A stretch of DNA of 64,000 nt from Bacillota bacterium (GTDB lineage: Bacteria; Bacillota; Clostridia; Acetivibrionales; DSM-1351): contig JAEWCZ010000013.1 in NCBI GenBank assembly GCA_023390335.1, forward strand, positions 167,896-231,895. The letters are read 5' to 3'. Below the pieces are notes generated by a model. It saw only the letters and a list, made by a program, of their open reading frames with translations, searched no databases and had not been told where the DNA came from. Position numbers and translations under genes: made by a program. Shown one piece after another: positions 17,622 through 26,442 of the stretch (position 1 is its first letter; every line of letters begins with the position of its first letter).

Positions 17622-18587
17622 CTAATCAGTAGGAGAAAGCCATGTCCCGCAGCCTATCAATTGTTTTAAAAGCAGAATATATTCAGATGCTGCCCTGGAC
17701 AAGTATCTGTTTTTTTTATATGCAACCATGATATCGCGTTTTGCAAAGGAAGTGTTCAATTTATAGTATACTGGGTGTTTCTGATAGTTACCAAACCTTA
17801 TTAGAGTATCAGGGATAAAAGAACAGGCAATACCTGCAAGGGTCCACGAAAAAGCTGTTTCAATACGATCGGTATAGATTGTGTTTTGATGATTGAATTC
17901 AGGAAATTGGCAAAGTTCACTGGCTATAGTTTCATCGTCCTGTATGAGGACAAAATGTTCTTTGACACAAACAGACAAGTCAAGGGGTTGTGTCTGGAAT
18001 AAAGAAGGACTGTCATAAATTATATCCTTGGCACTTAGCTGGAAAGCTTCCTTTCCATTATTAAAAGGACTATCAGAAGGGACTGCAAGGTAAAGTTGTT
18101 CCTGAGCCAAAACTTCAGTTTGAAGTAACTTGTTATTTATTGAACCTGATAAAATACACAAATCTAGACTACATTCAGAAAGAAATGATTCAAGATTTGC
18201 TTCTTCATTTTCAACAATATGTATATCAACTCCAGGATATTTTTTTCTGAAGGCTACAATACTTTTTGGAAGCATACAGGAGGCTCTAAAGGGAATAGTG
18301 CCTAAGGTGAGTTTTCCTTTAATCAGGACTGTAAGGTCTGAGAGCTCATTATTCAGTTCTGTCAGTATAGTTTGGATTTTTCGAGCAGCATTTACGTAGA
18401 GTTCTCCAGCATAAGTAAGTTTTATAGGTGTTGTACTTCTGTCAAACAATTGTATGTCAAGTTCAGTTTCAAGATTTTTTACAAATTGACTTAATGCCGG
18501 CTGGGAAATAGAAAGTTTCTGTGAAGCTTTTGAGAAGCTTCTTTCGTTAGCAAGTGCTAGTATATATTCTAACTGTTGAGATGTCAT
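17622..18587 (-). CDS. LysR-family transcriptional regulator
   Basis: Protein of 321 residues. The N-terminal winged helix-turn-helix (about 1-60: QQLEYILALANERSFSKAS, then ISQPALSQFVKNLE) is a clear LysR domain; residues about 85-300 form the substrate-binding effector domain. I choose the ATG at 18587 because GGAGAA (18595-18600 on this strand) precedes it at suitable spacing; the upstream ATG at 18602 overlaps that site. It is divergent from the SGNH hydrolase gene, and a 6-4-6 palindrome lies between the two. LysR regulators usually control themselves and the divergent gene, so the SGNH gene is the first target to consider. The effector is unknown and there is no evidence that it controls the cellulosome operon. 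Confidence 0.9.
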   Translation of the reverse strand: MTSQQLEYILALANERSFSKASQKLSISQPALSQFVKNLETELDIQLFDRSTTPIKLTYAGELYVNAARKIQTILTELNNELSDLTVLIKGKLTLGTIPFRASCMLPKSIVAFRKKYPGVDIHIVENEEANLESFLSECSLDLCILSGSINNKLLQTEVLAQEQLYLAVPSDSPFNNGKEAFQLSAKDIIYDSPSLFQTQPLDLSVCVKEHFVLIQDDETIASELCQFPEFNHQNTIYTDRIETAFSWTLAGIACSFIPDTLIRFGNYQKHPVYYKLNTSFAKRDIMVAYKKNRYLSRAASEYILLLKQLIGCGTWLSPTD

Positions 18588-18614
18588 ATAAAAATTCTCC
18601 ATGGATTAAATATT

Positions 18615-18630
18615 ATAAGTCGATACTTAT
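18615..18630. promoter_or_regulatory. Candidate LysR operator (ATAAGT-N4-ACTTAT)
   Basis: Perfect inverted repeat ATAAGT / ACTTAT with a 4-bp centre, 27 bases upstream of the lysR start in the lysR-SGNH divergent gap. AT-rich dyads of this size are typical LysR-family binding sites. Assignment to this regulator is inference from position. Confidence 0.55.
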
Positions 18631-18737
18631 ACAATTTATACTACTATAACTAATTTATTCTTTCAACATATTCATAGATCAGGCTTTTTTAGAATGTTGT
18701 TATGTAAAGTCCTTCGGCAATGGGAGTGAATAAATGT

Positions 18738-19835
18738 ATGAAAAATTCTCAGGAAAACCATATCAAAATGATAGAACGTTCACTAATTAGTACTGGAAAT
18801 AATTATAGAATAAAAAAGGCTATGAATAAGGCAGAAAAGGGGCAGCTGGTAACTATCGCTTACCTTGGAGGATCAATAACGGAAGGTTACAATGGTGGCC
18901 CTGATAAGTGTTTTGCAAAGTTAACCTGTGATTATTTTGCACAAAACTTTGGAAAAGGTAATAACATAAATTATTTAAATGCAGGAATGGCAGGAACATC
19001 TTCGACAACTGGATTAATACGGATTAATAAAGATTTATTAATACATAAACCCGATATTGTATTTGTGGAATTTGCTGTTAATGATACAAAGAATAATCTA
19101 AATATGGCTGCTTTTGAAAGTCTTTTAATAAGAATTTTGAGTTCGAAATCTCAACCTGCAGTTGTAATAGTATTTACAATATCAAAATCTGGTTTTTCCT
19201 GTCAGAATGAAATGGCACAAATAGGAAGACATTATGATTTAGCTATGATTAGTGTAAAGGACGCAATAGTTCCTGAGTTTGTTGAGGAAACTATGAAATG
19301 GCAAGATTATTCCGATGACTATATTCATCCTCATAAAAAAGGACATGAACTTATTACGGAATTCATAATATATTATCTGAATAAAGTCAGTGAGGAGATT
19401 CAGGATGGTATTTACAAAATTTGTGAAACCCCAATAGTCAGTAATGAGTTTGTTAACCTAAAAATGCTGGATAATAAAAATGCACAGGTAAAAGATATGG
19501 GGGGATTTCTTCCCGACATTACCATCAATCATTTTCCTAATGGATGGACACATAGAGCCGGATCTAACGGGGAAAAGTTTTCTTTTGATTTATATTGCAA
19601 GAATTTGTTTATTGTCTATAAGGAATCAAAAAACACATATACAGGTTCAGCCGATATCTATGTTGACAATATATTTGTACTTACAGTAAATGGCTTTAAT
19701 AGTTCTGGGTGGAATAATCCGGTAGTTAAATTATTATTAAACCATGACAACGCTGCAATCCATAATATAGAAATCAAAATGTCAAATGGTTCTGAAGGTA
19801 AAGAATTCAGTATTCTGGCGTTTGGATACAGCTAA
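18738..19835 (+). CDS. SGNH/GDSL-family hydrolase, cytoplasmic
   Basis: Protein of 365 residues with the SGNH fold in the first 210: nucleophile Ser in YLGGSITEGY, oxyanion Gly in NAGMAGTSS, Asn in EFAVNDT, and Asp/His in DDYIHPHKKGH. The C-terminal part (about 240-365) looks like an added beta-sandwich. Members deacetylate or de-esterify carbohydrates and lipids; the substrate cannot be read from sequence. No signal peptide or dockerin is present, so it would act in the cytoplasm, for example on imported acetylated oligosaccharides (inference). I use ATG 18738, served by GGGAG (18722-18726); the frame also opens at 18720, which overlaps that site. It is divergent from lysR and could be its target. 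Confidence 0.8.
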   Translation: MKNSQENHIKMIERSLISTGNNYRIKKAMNKAEKGQLVTIAYLGGSITEGYNGGPDKCFAKLTCDYFAQNFGKGNNINYLNAGMAGTSSTTGLIRINKDLLIHKPDIVFVEFAVNDTKNNLNMAAFESLLIRILSSKSQPAVVIVFTISKSGFSCQNEMAQIGRHYDLAMISVKDAIVPEFVEETMKWQDYSDDYIHPHKKGHELITEFIIYYLNKVSEEIQDGIYKICETPIVSNEFVNLKMLDNKNAQVKDMGGFLPDITINHFPNGWTHRAGSNGEKFSFDLYCKNLFIVYKESKNTYTGSADIYVDNIFVLTVNGFNSSGWNNPVVKLLLNHDNAAIHNIEIKMSNGSEGKEFSILAFGYS

Positions 19836-19904
19836 AATTTCAAACATATATTTATCTAAAATATAGTATATTAAAGAAGAGAACAAATATAAAGAAGAAA
19901 CTAA

Positions 19905-20654
19905 ATGAAAAAACTTGATGTTATTTTTATAAAAAGAAAGTTTCTATTATTTGCAGCAATTTCAATAATTTCTATAATAACTGTACCAATTATTTTATTT
20001 ATAGAAATGTCTAGCTCACATACATTTACAGATCCCAAAAGCGGCGTAATTGTAATTGATCCGGGCCATGGAGGAATCGACGGTGGAACAAGCAGGGACG
20101 GAGTATTAGAAAAAGAAATAAATCTTGATATTGCTAAAAAGCTAAAATCCATTCTTATTAAACAAGGATACAAAATAGTTATGACAAGGGAAGAGGATGT
20201 TTCTCTTGAAAGTCTGGATAGTAGCCGGAAATCGAGACACATGAAGGATTTGACTGCTAGGGCAAGTATTATAAATACCAGCAATGCACAACTTTTTCTC
20301 AGCATACACGTTAACAGTAATTTAAAAAAACCTTCTACTAATGGTGCAATAGTCTTTTTCAACAAAAAGTACGAACAAAATAAAACTTTAGCTTTATGCA
20401 TTCAGAAACAATTGAACAACATGGTTGTTGAAGGGAAAAAACGAAAAACTCATGACCCTGTACAGGCAAAATACTATGTCCTTGATAACACAAATATACC
20501 CGGTGTTATAGTTGAAACGGGTTTTATTTCAAATGAGGAAGAAAGGCAGGAATTAATAAAGGATACCTTTCGGCAAGAACTTGCAAAATCAATATCAAAG
20601 GGTGTAGAACAATATTTAAATGAATCCAGCAAGGTATCCACACCTGCCGCCTAA
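19905..20654 (+). CDS. N-acetylmuramoyl-L-alanine amidase (Amidase_3), CwlD-like
   Basis: Protein of 249 residues with an N-terminal membrane segment or signal (about 10-30) and a zinc amidase_3 domain (about 45-240). Zinc ligands and catalytic residues are visible: His in VIDPGHGGIDGG, Glu in EKEINLDIA, His in LSIHVNSN and Glu in GVIVETGFISN. It cleaves the bond between N-acetylmuramic acid and L-alanine in peptidoglycan outside the membrane. Length and the short anchor resemble CwlD, the amidase that helps make cortex muramic-delta-lactam in spores, but a vegetative role is possible. It is convergent with the metallophosphoesterase, with only 18 bases between them. Confidence 0.85.
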   Translation: MKKLDVIFIKRKFLLFAAISIISIITVPIILFIEMSSSHTFTDPKSGVIVIDPGHGGIDGGTSRDGVLEKEINLDIAKKLKSILIKQGYKIVMTREEDVSLESLDSSRKSRHMKDLTARASIINTSNAQLFLSIHVNSNLKKPSTNGAIVFFNKKYEQNKTLALCIQKQLNNMVVEGKKRKTHDPVQAKYYVLDNTNIPGVIVETGFISNEEERQELIKDTFRQELAKSISKGVEQYLNESSKVSTPAA

Positions 20655-20672
20655 TAAAGTTCAAGTTTATAA

Positions 20673-21632
20673 TTAATCAATCAGTTCTACTTCTTCAGTA
20701 AAATTGTCAATATCGTCCCCAAAGTAGTTGTCTTTTTTATTATATGGTGAATACAAGGAAACCTTAAGGGTGTTGGAGCGAGGACAGAATTTTAGTAATC
20801 TTAAAAATCCATTACCTCCATTTGGGGCATTCTGGTAATCAGAGAGAATCTCCAGGACCTTTCTTGTAGTCCCATTGGAATTGCATACTGTTTTAACTCT
20901 TTTTTGAGCACCATGATTATGTCCGCACAAGACCATAAAGACATTGTCGTTTTTAATTACAATACTGTCAGAAATTATCCGGGCCTTTTCTGTCATCTCT
21001 CCATCTTCATTAAGATATTCATGTAAAACCAGAATAGCATTTCTGTTAGGATACTTTTCAAGAACGCTATTTGCCCAAGTTGTTGTTTCAAGAGAAGTTT
21101 CACTACCGTAACCCAGATATAATATAATAAAGTCATGAGAGCCAAAAGATATTAGGTCGAAGTGGTTGCGGTTATCATCCATGCTGCCTCCGTACCAAGG
21201 CTTATCTATATATCGGGAAGTGCCAAAATAGCTTTTGAAAATGCTATAATTAAGTCCATGCATCATAACGTCATGATTACCTGCCAACACCCCATAAGGA
21301 ACATTAGCATCATCAAGCTTTTTGAAGTTTCGGCTTGCAACCTCCCATTGATTTATACAGCTTGCATTGTCTACAATATCCCCTGATACAATTAAATATC
21401 CAAAGGAGTTACGTGTATACTTTTTGACAAACCAATCTCCAAGAAAATCATAAATTTGAGGATAGCTTTCGGAATAGTACTGTGGGTCGGATAACCATAC
21501 CATAGTAAAAGGTTTTTCCTTTGAATCTTTAAATTGACCGGAAAAAAGTGATGCTTCTGCATGAAAACAATTAAAGGACAATGAAATCAGCAGAAATATA
21601 GTAAATAAACCTACTAATAATCTTTTTTTCAT
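20673..21632 (-). CDS. Secreted calcineurin-like metallophosphoesterase
   Basis: Protein of 319 residues with a signal peptide (1-27, ending FHAEA) and a metallophosphoesterase domain (about 40-290). Metal-binding motifs are in order: WLSDPQYY (Asp; Gln replaces the usual DxH His), VSGDIVDN, LAGNHDV, LVLHEYL and LCGHNHG. It should be a di-metal phosphatase or phosphodiesterase at the cell surface; the substrate is unknown. ATG 21632 is chosen because GGGGG lies just upstream on this strand (21641-21645) and the signal peptide begins there. It is divergent from the copper genes. Confidence 0.85.
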   Translation of the reverse strand: MKKRLLVGLFTIFLLISLSFNCFHAEASLFSGQFKDSKEKPFTMVWLSDPQYYSESYPQIYDFLGDWFVKKYTRNSFGYLIVSGDIVDNASCINQWEVASRNFKKLDDANVPYGVLAGNHDVMMHGLNYSIFKSYFGTSRYIDKPWYGGSMDDNRNHFDLISFGSHDFIILYLGYGSETSLETTTWANSVLEKYPNRNAILVLHEYLNEDGEMTEKARIISDSIVIKNDNVFMVLCGHNHGAQKRVKTVCNSNGTTRKVLEILSDYQNAPNGGNGFLRLLKFCPRSNTLKVSLYSPYNKKDNYFGDDIDNFTEEVELID

Positions 21633-21797
21633 TAATATTACCCCCGTCAGTTGCAAAATTTTATTATGAACTTATGTTTTGTTAGTCTGTTTAAAATTAT
21701 TATATAAACAATTGGTTTCCCTCCATAAAATCTTCACATAGAGATGATAAAATTGTGACAGCTAATAAACAGAAGTTTTGAAATGGAGGTAAATCTG

Positions 21798-23648
21798 ATG
21801 CAAAAAATTATTCAAGTAGAGGGTATGACTTGTACTGGGTGCGAAACACGAATTGAGAACGCAATAAAAAAGCTTGATGGAATTGAAAATGTCAAGGCAA
21901 TTTATAGCAGCTCTAATGTTTATGTAACTTACGACAGTAATGCCGTTAATCTTAATACAATTATAGAAACAATAGAAAAATTAGATTATAAAGTTAAGAA
22001 CAGGCCCAAAGAAATGTCAGAAAAAGGACATATTTCACCTAAAAAGTCTGAATGGCCGGGAGCAGGGCAAATTGCAGGAATAGTAGTGATTATACTCGCT
22101 CTCTATGTAATTATAAAAAATACCATTGGGTTTAATTTTGTACCTGAAGTAAATCAGTCAATGGGGTACGGAATTTTGTTTTTTATTGGAATACTGACAT
22201 CACTGCATTGTGTGGCCATGTGCGGAGGAATAAACCTGTCCGTATGTGTACGATACAAAGTTGCGGCAGGAGATTCAAAGTTTGATAAACTAAAACCAAG
22301 CGTGTTATATAACATAGGACGTGTAATTTCCTATACCATTGTAGGTGGAATTGTTGGCGGGATAGGTTCCATGGTGAGCTTTTCGGGTACAGCCAAAGGA
22401 ATAGTTGCTATTCTTTCTGGTATTTTTATGGTTATAATGGGTATAAATATGTTAAATATTTTCCCTGCACTTAGAAAACTAAATCCCAGAATGCCAAAGA
22501 TTTTTGCGAGAAAGGTATATGAAAATAGCGGGAGCCGAGGACCTTTGGTCGTTGGACTACTGAATGGACTTATGCCTTGTGGTCCTTTACAGGCTATGCA
22601 GCTATATGCATTGGGCACGGGAAGTGCCATGGCGGGAGCTTTATCAATGTTCTTATTCAGCCTGGGAACAGTTCCTCTGATGTTTGGTTTTGGCGCTATT
22701 AGCTCATTCCTCAGCAGCAAATTTACACACAAAATGATGAAGGTAAGTGCTGTACTGGTATTGATTCTTGGTATTATAATGTTAAATAGAGGTCTTTCAC
22801 TTTCAGGCTTCGATCCAAGTGTAGCCCTTGGAGCATCATCTTCTGTTGGCGGGGTGGCAAAAATAGAAGGAAATATTCAGGTAGTTACCACCAAACTTGA
22901 CTCAGGCAGGTACAGCCCTATAACGGTTCAGAAGGGTATTCCTGTTAAATGGACAATTACTGCGGATGCAAGTGACATAAACGGTTGTAACAACAGAATA
23001 AACATACCTGAATATAACATTGAAAACGTGCCCTTAAAGGCAGGAGAAAATGTTATTGAATTTATCCCAGACAAAGAAGGAAAATTCGTATACAGTTGTT
23101 GGATGGGAATGATACGTAGTAATATAAAGGTTGTTAACGATTTGTCGTCCATTGACGATGATAACCGAGTAGTTGACCCCGATTCTGAGGGTGCTATTTC
23201 CGGTTCAGGAGGGTGTTGTGGAGCAGCCTCGAAGGCTACTAAATTTGCAAACGGGAATATACCTACTGATGATATTGCAATTGCAGAAGTAGATGGTGAA
23301 AAGCAAGAGGTAACTGTAACAGTTAATGATTATGGTTATTCACCAGCGGTAGTTGTACTGCAAAAGGGAATACCTGCAAAAATAAAGTTTAATACAGAAC
23401 AGCTAAATATTTGTAACAAAATAGCAGTATTCCCGGAGTATCAGGCACAGATGGATTTGGAAAGTCAAAAGGAAACACCGGAATTGTCACCCACACTGGA
23501 TTTTACATTTCAATGCGGAATGGGAATGTTACACGGTTATGTTAAGGTGGTAGATGATATAAATACAATTAATATAGAAGATATAAAAAATGAAGTCAAT
23601 AATTATACGCCATCTGCGGGAGCATCAGCAGGAGGGTGTTGCGGTTAA
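21798..23648 (+). CDS. HMA / TauE-DsbD-like membrane / double cupredoxin fusion
   Basis: Protein of 616 residues. Order: N-terminal heavy-metal-associated domain (about 1-66, metal motif GMTCTGCE), a linker with one membrane helix (about 85-107), a six-helix domain of the sulfite exporter TauE/SafE or DsbD type (about 120-340; HCVAMCGGI and GLMPCGPLQ are its paired Cys motifs), then two cupredoxin-like domains (about 360-450 and 495-595). Each cupredoxin ends in a candidate copper site (SCWMGMIR, QCGMGMLHG), and GGCCG tails follow both. It probably moves or reduces copper at the membrane and passes it on to the next gene's ATPase (inference). ATG 21798 is chosen because GGAGG (21785-21789) overlaps the upstream ATG at 21783. 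Confidence 0.85.
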   Translation: MQKIIQVEGMTCTGCETRIENAIKKLDGIENVKAIYSSSNVYVTYDSNAVNLNTIIETIEKLDYKVKNRPKEMSEKGHISPKKSEWPGAGQIAGIVVIILALYVIIKNTIGFNFVPEVNQSMGYGILFFIGILTSLHCVAMCGGINLSVCVRYKVAAGDSKFDKLKPSVLYNIGRVISYTIVGGIVGGIGSMVSFSGTAKGIVAILSGIFMVIMGINMLNIFPALRKLNPRMPKIFARKVYENSGSRGPLVVGLLNGLMPCGPLQAMQLYALGTGSAMAGALSMFLFSLGTVPLMFGFGAISSFLSSKFTHKMMKVSAVLVLILGIIMLNRGLSLSGFDPSVALGASSSVGGVAKIEGNIQVVTTKLDSGRYSPITVQKGIPVKWTITADASDINGCNNRINIPEYNIENVPLKAGENVIEFIPDKEGKFVYSCWMGMIRSNIKVVNDLSSIDDDNRVVDPDSEGAISGSGGCCGAASKATKFANGNIPTDDIAIAEVDGEKQEVTVTVNDYGYSPAVVVLQKGIPAKIKFNTEQLNICNKIAVFPEYQAQMDLESQKETPELSPTLDFTFQCGMGMLHGYVKVVDDINTINIEDIKNEVNNYTPSAGASAGGCCG

Positions 23649-23682
23649 TAAATGAGAGAACAATTATAAAGGAGCAGATAAA

Positions 23683-26175
23683 ATGGAGAGGAAAGAATCC
23701 CTTAAAATCACAGGAATGAGCTGTGCGGCTTGTGCAGCAAGGATTGAAAAGGGTCTAAATAAGCTTGATGGGGTAAAACAAGCAAATGTTAATTTTGCGG
23801 TAGAAAAAGTAACAGTTGAATACGATGATACTTTGATCCATTCAGCTAAATTTCAGGAAGTAATTGAAAAGCTGGGTTATGGTGTTATAAAGGAAAGCAA
23901 AAAATCCGCAAACAAAGTTGAATTAAAGCTTTCTGGAATGTCTTGTGCCGCATGCTCTGCAAAAATCGAAAGAAAGCTTAATAAAACAGAAGGAATTGTT
24001 GGAGCTGCTGTTAATCTTGCCACTGAAAAGGCAAATGTTGAATATGACCCGTCAACAATACAGGTTTCAGACATAATTAAGGTAATTGAGGGCCTGGGAT
24101 ATGGGGCAGAAAAAGCCGAGGATATAAATAAAGATACGGAAAAAGAGCAAAGAGAGAAGGAAATCAGAGCCTTAAAGTTTTCGCTGATTGTATCCGTGGT
24201 ACTTAGTGCGCCTATGGTGCTTGCAATGATACTGGGAATGTTAAATCTTGACAGTCCTGTGGTATCATTGCTTCATAATCAGTATTTCCAGCTGATAATA
24301 GCAACCCCGGTACAGTTTATAATCGGTTTCAGATTTTATAAACATGCATATTACGCATTGAAATCCAAAAGTGCTAACATGGATGTGCTAATAGCCATGG
24401 GTACATCGGCTGCGTACTTCTTTAGCTTGTACAATGTATTCTTTGAGGAAGTCCATAAAGGCATGATGAAAGACCTCTACTTTGAGGCAGCCGCAGTCAT
24501 TATCACACTTATATTATTAGGCAAATATTTGGAAGCGGTTGCAAAGGGTAAAACTTCCGAAGCAATAAAAAAGCTTATGGGACTGCAGGCAAAAACAGCC
24601 AGAGTGATTAGAAACGGTACTGAAGAAGACATACCTATTGAAGACGTTCTGCCCGGTGATGTTGTTATTGTAAGGCCGGGAGAAAAAATACCAGTAGACG
24701 GAAAAATATTGGAAGGTAATTCATCTATAGATGAATCCATGCTTACCGGAGAAAGCCTTCCGGTTGAGAAAAAAGCAGGCGATCTTGTAATCGGAGCAAC
24801 TATAAATAAATTTGGAACCTTCCGTTTCGAAGCAACAAAGGTTGGAAAAGATACGGCTTTGGCTCAAATAATCAAGATGGTTGAAGATGCTCAAGGCTCA
24901 AAGGCTCCAATTCAGAAAATTGCCGACAAGGTATCAGGCATATTTGTTCCCGTGGTTGTGGCAGTTGCTTTATTGACCTTTGCAATATGGTTACTGGTAA
25001 CCGGTGATGTAAATAAGGCTATAGTAAGTGCTGTAGCAGTTCTGGTTATAGCATGTCCGTGTTCCCTAGGGTTGGCAACTCCTACTGCAATAATGGTAGG
25101 CACCGGGAAGGGTGCTGAAAACGGCATACTAATAAAAGGCGGAGAACATCTGGAAATGGCTTATAAGCTAAACGCCGTAGTCCTTGATAAAACAGGAACA
25201 ATTACAAAAGGCCAGCCGGAAGTTACCAATATAGTTATTATAGATACTTCCTATGAGGAAAAGGAAATATTAAGGCTTGCGGCAATTACTGAAAAAAGTT
25301 CGGAACATCCTTTGGGGGTAGCTATTTATGAGCATGGTAAAAAAGAATTTGGTAATATAAATGACCCGGATAAATTTGAAGCAATACCCGGAAGAGGTGT
25401 AATGTCTATTATAAATGGTAAAACCATTTATATGGGTACAAGAAAGCTAATGAGCGAACATGGTGTTGATATGGTAAATGTTGAAGCTGCCATTGCAAGA
25501 CTCGAAGATGAAGGTAAAACGGCGATGCTGATGTCCGTAGACGACAAACTTGTTGCACTCGTAGCAGTAGCCGATACTTTGAAGGAAAGTTCGAAGGAAG
25601 CCATTGAAGAGTTGAAAAATATTGGCATTGACGTATATATGATTACAGGCGACAATAAAAGGACTGCTAATGCAATTGCAAAGCTGGTTGGAATAACCAA
25701 TGTACTGGCAGAGGTGCTTCCTGAAAACAAAGCGGAGGAAGTAGAAAAGCTAAAAGCACAAGGCAAAATTGTTGCAATGGTAGGTGACGGAATAAATGAT
25801 GCACCGGCTTTAGCTACCTCAGACATCGGAATGGCGATAGGAACAGGTACGGATGTTGCCATTGAAGCGGCAGATATTACCCTTATGAGAGGTGATTTAA
25901 GAACCATTCCCGCTGCCATAAGACTGTCAAGAAAAACGATGACTAAAATAAAACAAAATCTATTCTGGGCGTTTTTCTACAATATAATAGGTATACCATT
26001 TGCTGCCTTGGGTTTACTTAATCCTATGATTGCAGGGGGAGCAATGGCGTTCAGTTCGGTGTCGGTAGTAACAAATTCATTAAGCCTTAAAGGTTATGAG
26101 CCAATGGATACCCGTAAGTTTGATACTGTAGAGGAATGGCAGAAACAGGAGTGGAATACGGGGAGAAAACAGTAA
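23683..26175 (+). CDS. copA: Copper-translocating P1B-type ATPase CopA
   Basis: Protein of 830 residues. Two N-terminal HMA domains (about 4-70 and 77-145), each with the metal motif GMSCAAC, are followed by eight predicted membrane helices. Landmarks: TGES actuator motif, IACPCSLGLATP (the CPC ion-binding motif), DKTGTITKGQPE (phosphorylated Asp), SEHPLG, and GDGINDAPAL in the hinge. CPC with an N(x)6YN...MxxSS pattern in the last helices (YNIIGIP, MAFSSVSV) points to Cu(I) export. It lies 34 bases after the fusion gene with its own AAGGAG site, so the two form an operon for copper tolerance or cuproprotein supply. No CsoR or CopY gene is visible nearby. Confidence 0.95.
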   Translation: MERKESLKITGMSCAACAARIEKGLNKLDGVKQANVNFAVEKVTVEYDDTLIHSAKFQEVIEKLGYGVIKESKKSANKVELKLSGMSCAACSAKIERKLNKTEGIVGAAVNLATEKANVEYDPSTIQVSDIIKVIEGLGYGAEKAEDINKDTEKEQREKEIRALKFSLIVSVVLSAPMVLAMILGMLNLDSPVVSLLHNQYFQLIIATPVQFIIGFRFYKHAYYALKSKSANMDVLIAMGTSAAYFFSLYNVFFEEVHKGMMKDLYFEAAAVIITLILLGKYLEAVAKGKTSEAIKKLMGLQAKTARVIRNGTEEDIPIEDVLPGDVVIVRPGEKIPVDGKILEGNSSIDESMLTGESLPVEKKAGDLVIGATINKFGTFRFEATKVGKDTALAQIIKMVEDAQGSKAPIQKIADKVSGIFVPVVVAVALLTFAIWLLVTGDVNKAIVSAVAVLVIACPCSLGLATPTAIMVGTGKGAENGILIKGGEHLEMAYKLNAVVLDKTGTITKGQPEVTNIVIIDTSYEEKEILRLAAITEKSSEHPLGVAIYEHGKKEFGNINDPDKFEAIPGRGVMSIINGKTIYMGTRKLMSEHGVDMVNVEAAIARLEDEGKTAMLMSVDDKLVALVAVADTLKESSKEAIEELKNIGIDVYMITGDNKRTANAIAKLVGITNVLAEVLPENKAEEVEKLKAQGKIVAMVGDGINDAPALATSDIGMAIGTGTDVAIEAADITLMRGDLRTIPAAIRLSRKTMTKIKQNLFWAFFYNIIGIPFAALGLLNPMIAGGAMAFSSVSVVTNSLSLKGYEPMDTRKFDTVEEWQKQEWNTGRKQ

Positions 26176-26308
26176 ACATATATTGCCAGAATTTTGACCC
26201 CGCCAAGTAATAGACTTTTATCGAATTATATAATATAGACTGTTTATAATTTACGATTTTTTAAAGGAGGTGATATTAAGGTAGTTTTTTTATAAGCAGT
26301 CAAAAAAA

Positions 26309-26427
26309 TTGCTGAATCTTCGTCAAAAGAAGACGAAGTACGGAGGAACCAAGAAAAAGGGGGTTAATCCATTTCATATGGTAGGGTGATCCTATTACCC
26401 GAACCCGGCAGCTAACTTCGGAAGCAC
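26309..26427 (+). promoter_or_regulatory. Cyclic di-AMP riboswitch (ydaO/yuaA type)
   Basis: The leader of the SH3-NlpC/P60 gene carries the conserved blocks of this riboswitch in order: GCTGAATC (26311), CGGAGGAACCA (26341), GGGGGTTAATCC (26359), TAGGGTGA (26382), ACCCGAACCCGGCAGCTAAC (26397) and TTCGGAAGCA closing on the first stem. The gene's AGGAGG site lies just downstream (26433-26438). The class senses c-di-AMP and typically turns off cell-wall hydrolase and ion-transport genes, which fits this target. I see no separate terminator stem, so the mechanism is left open. Confidence 0.93.
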
Positions 26428-26442
26428 AATATAGGAGGAAAA

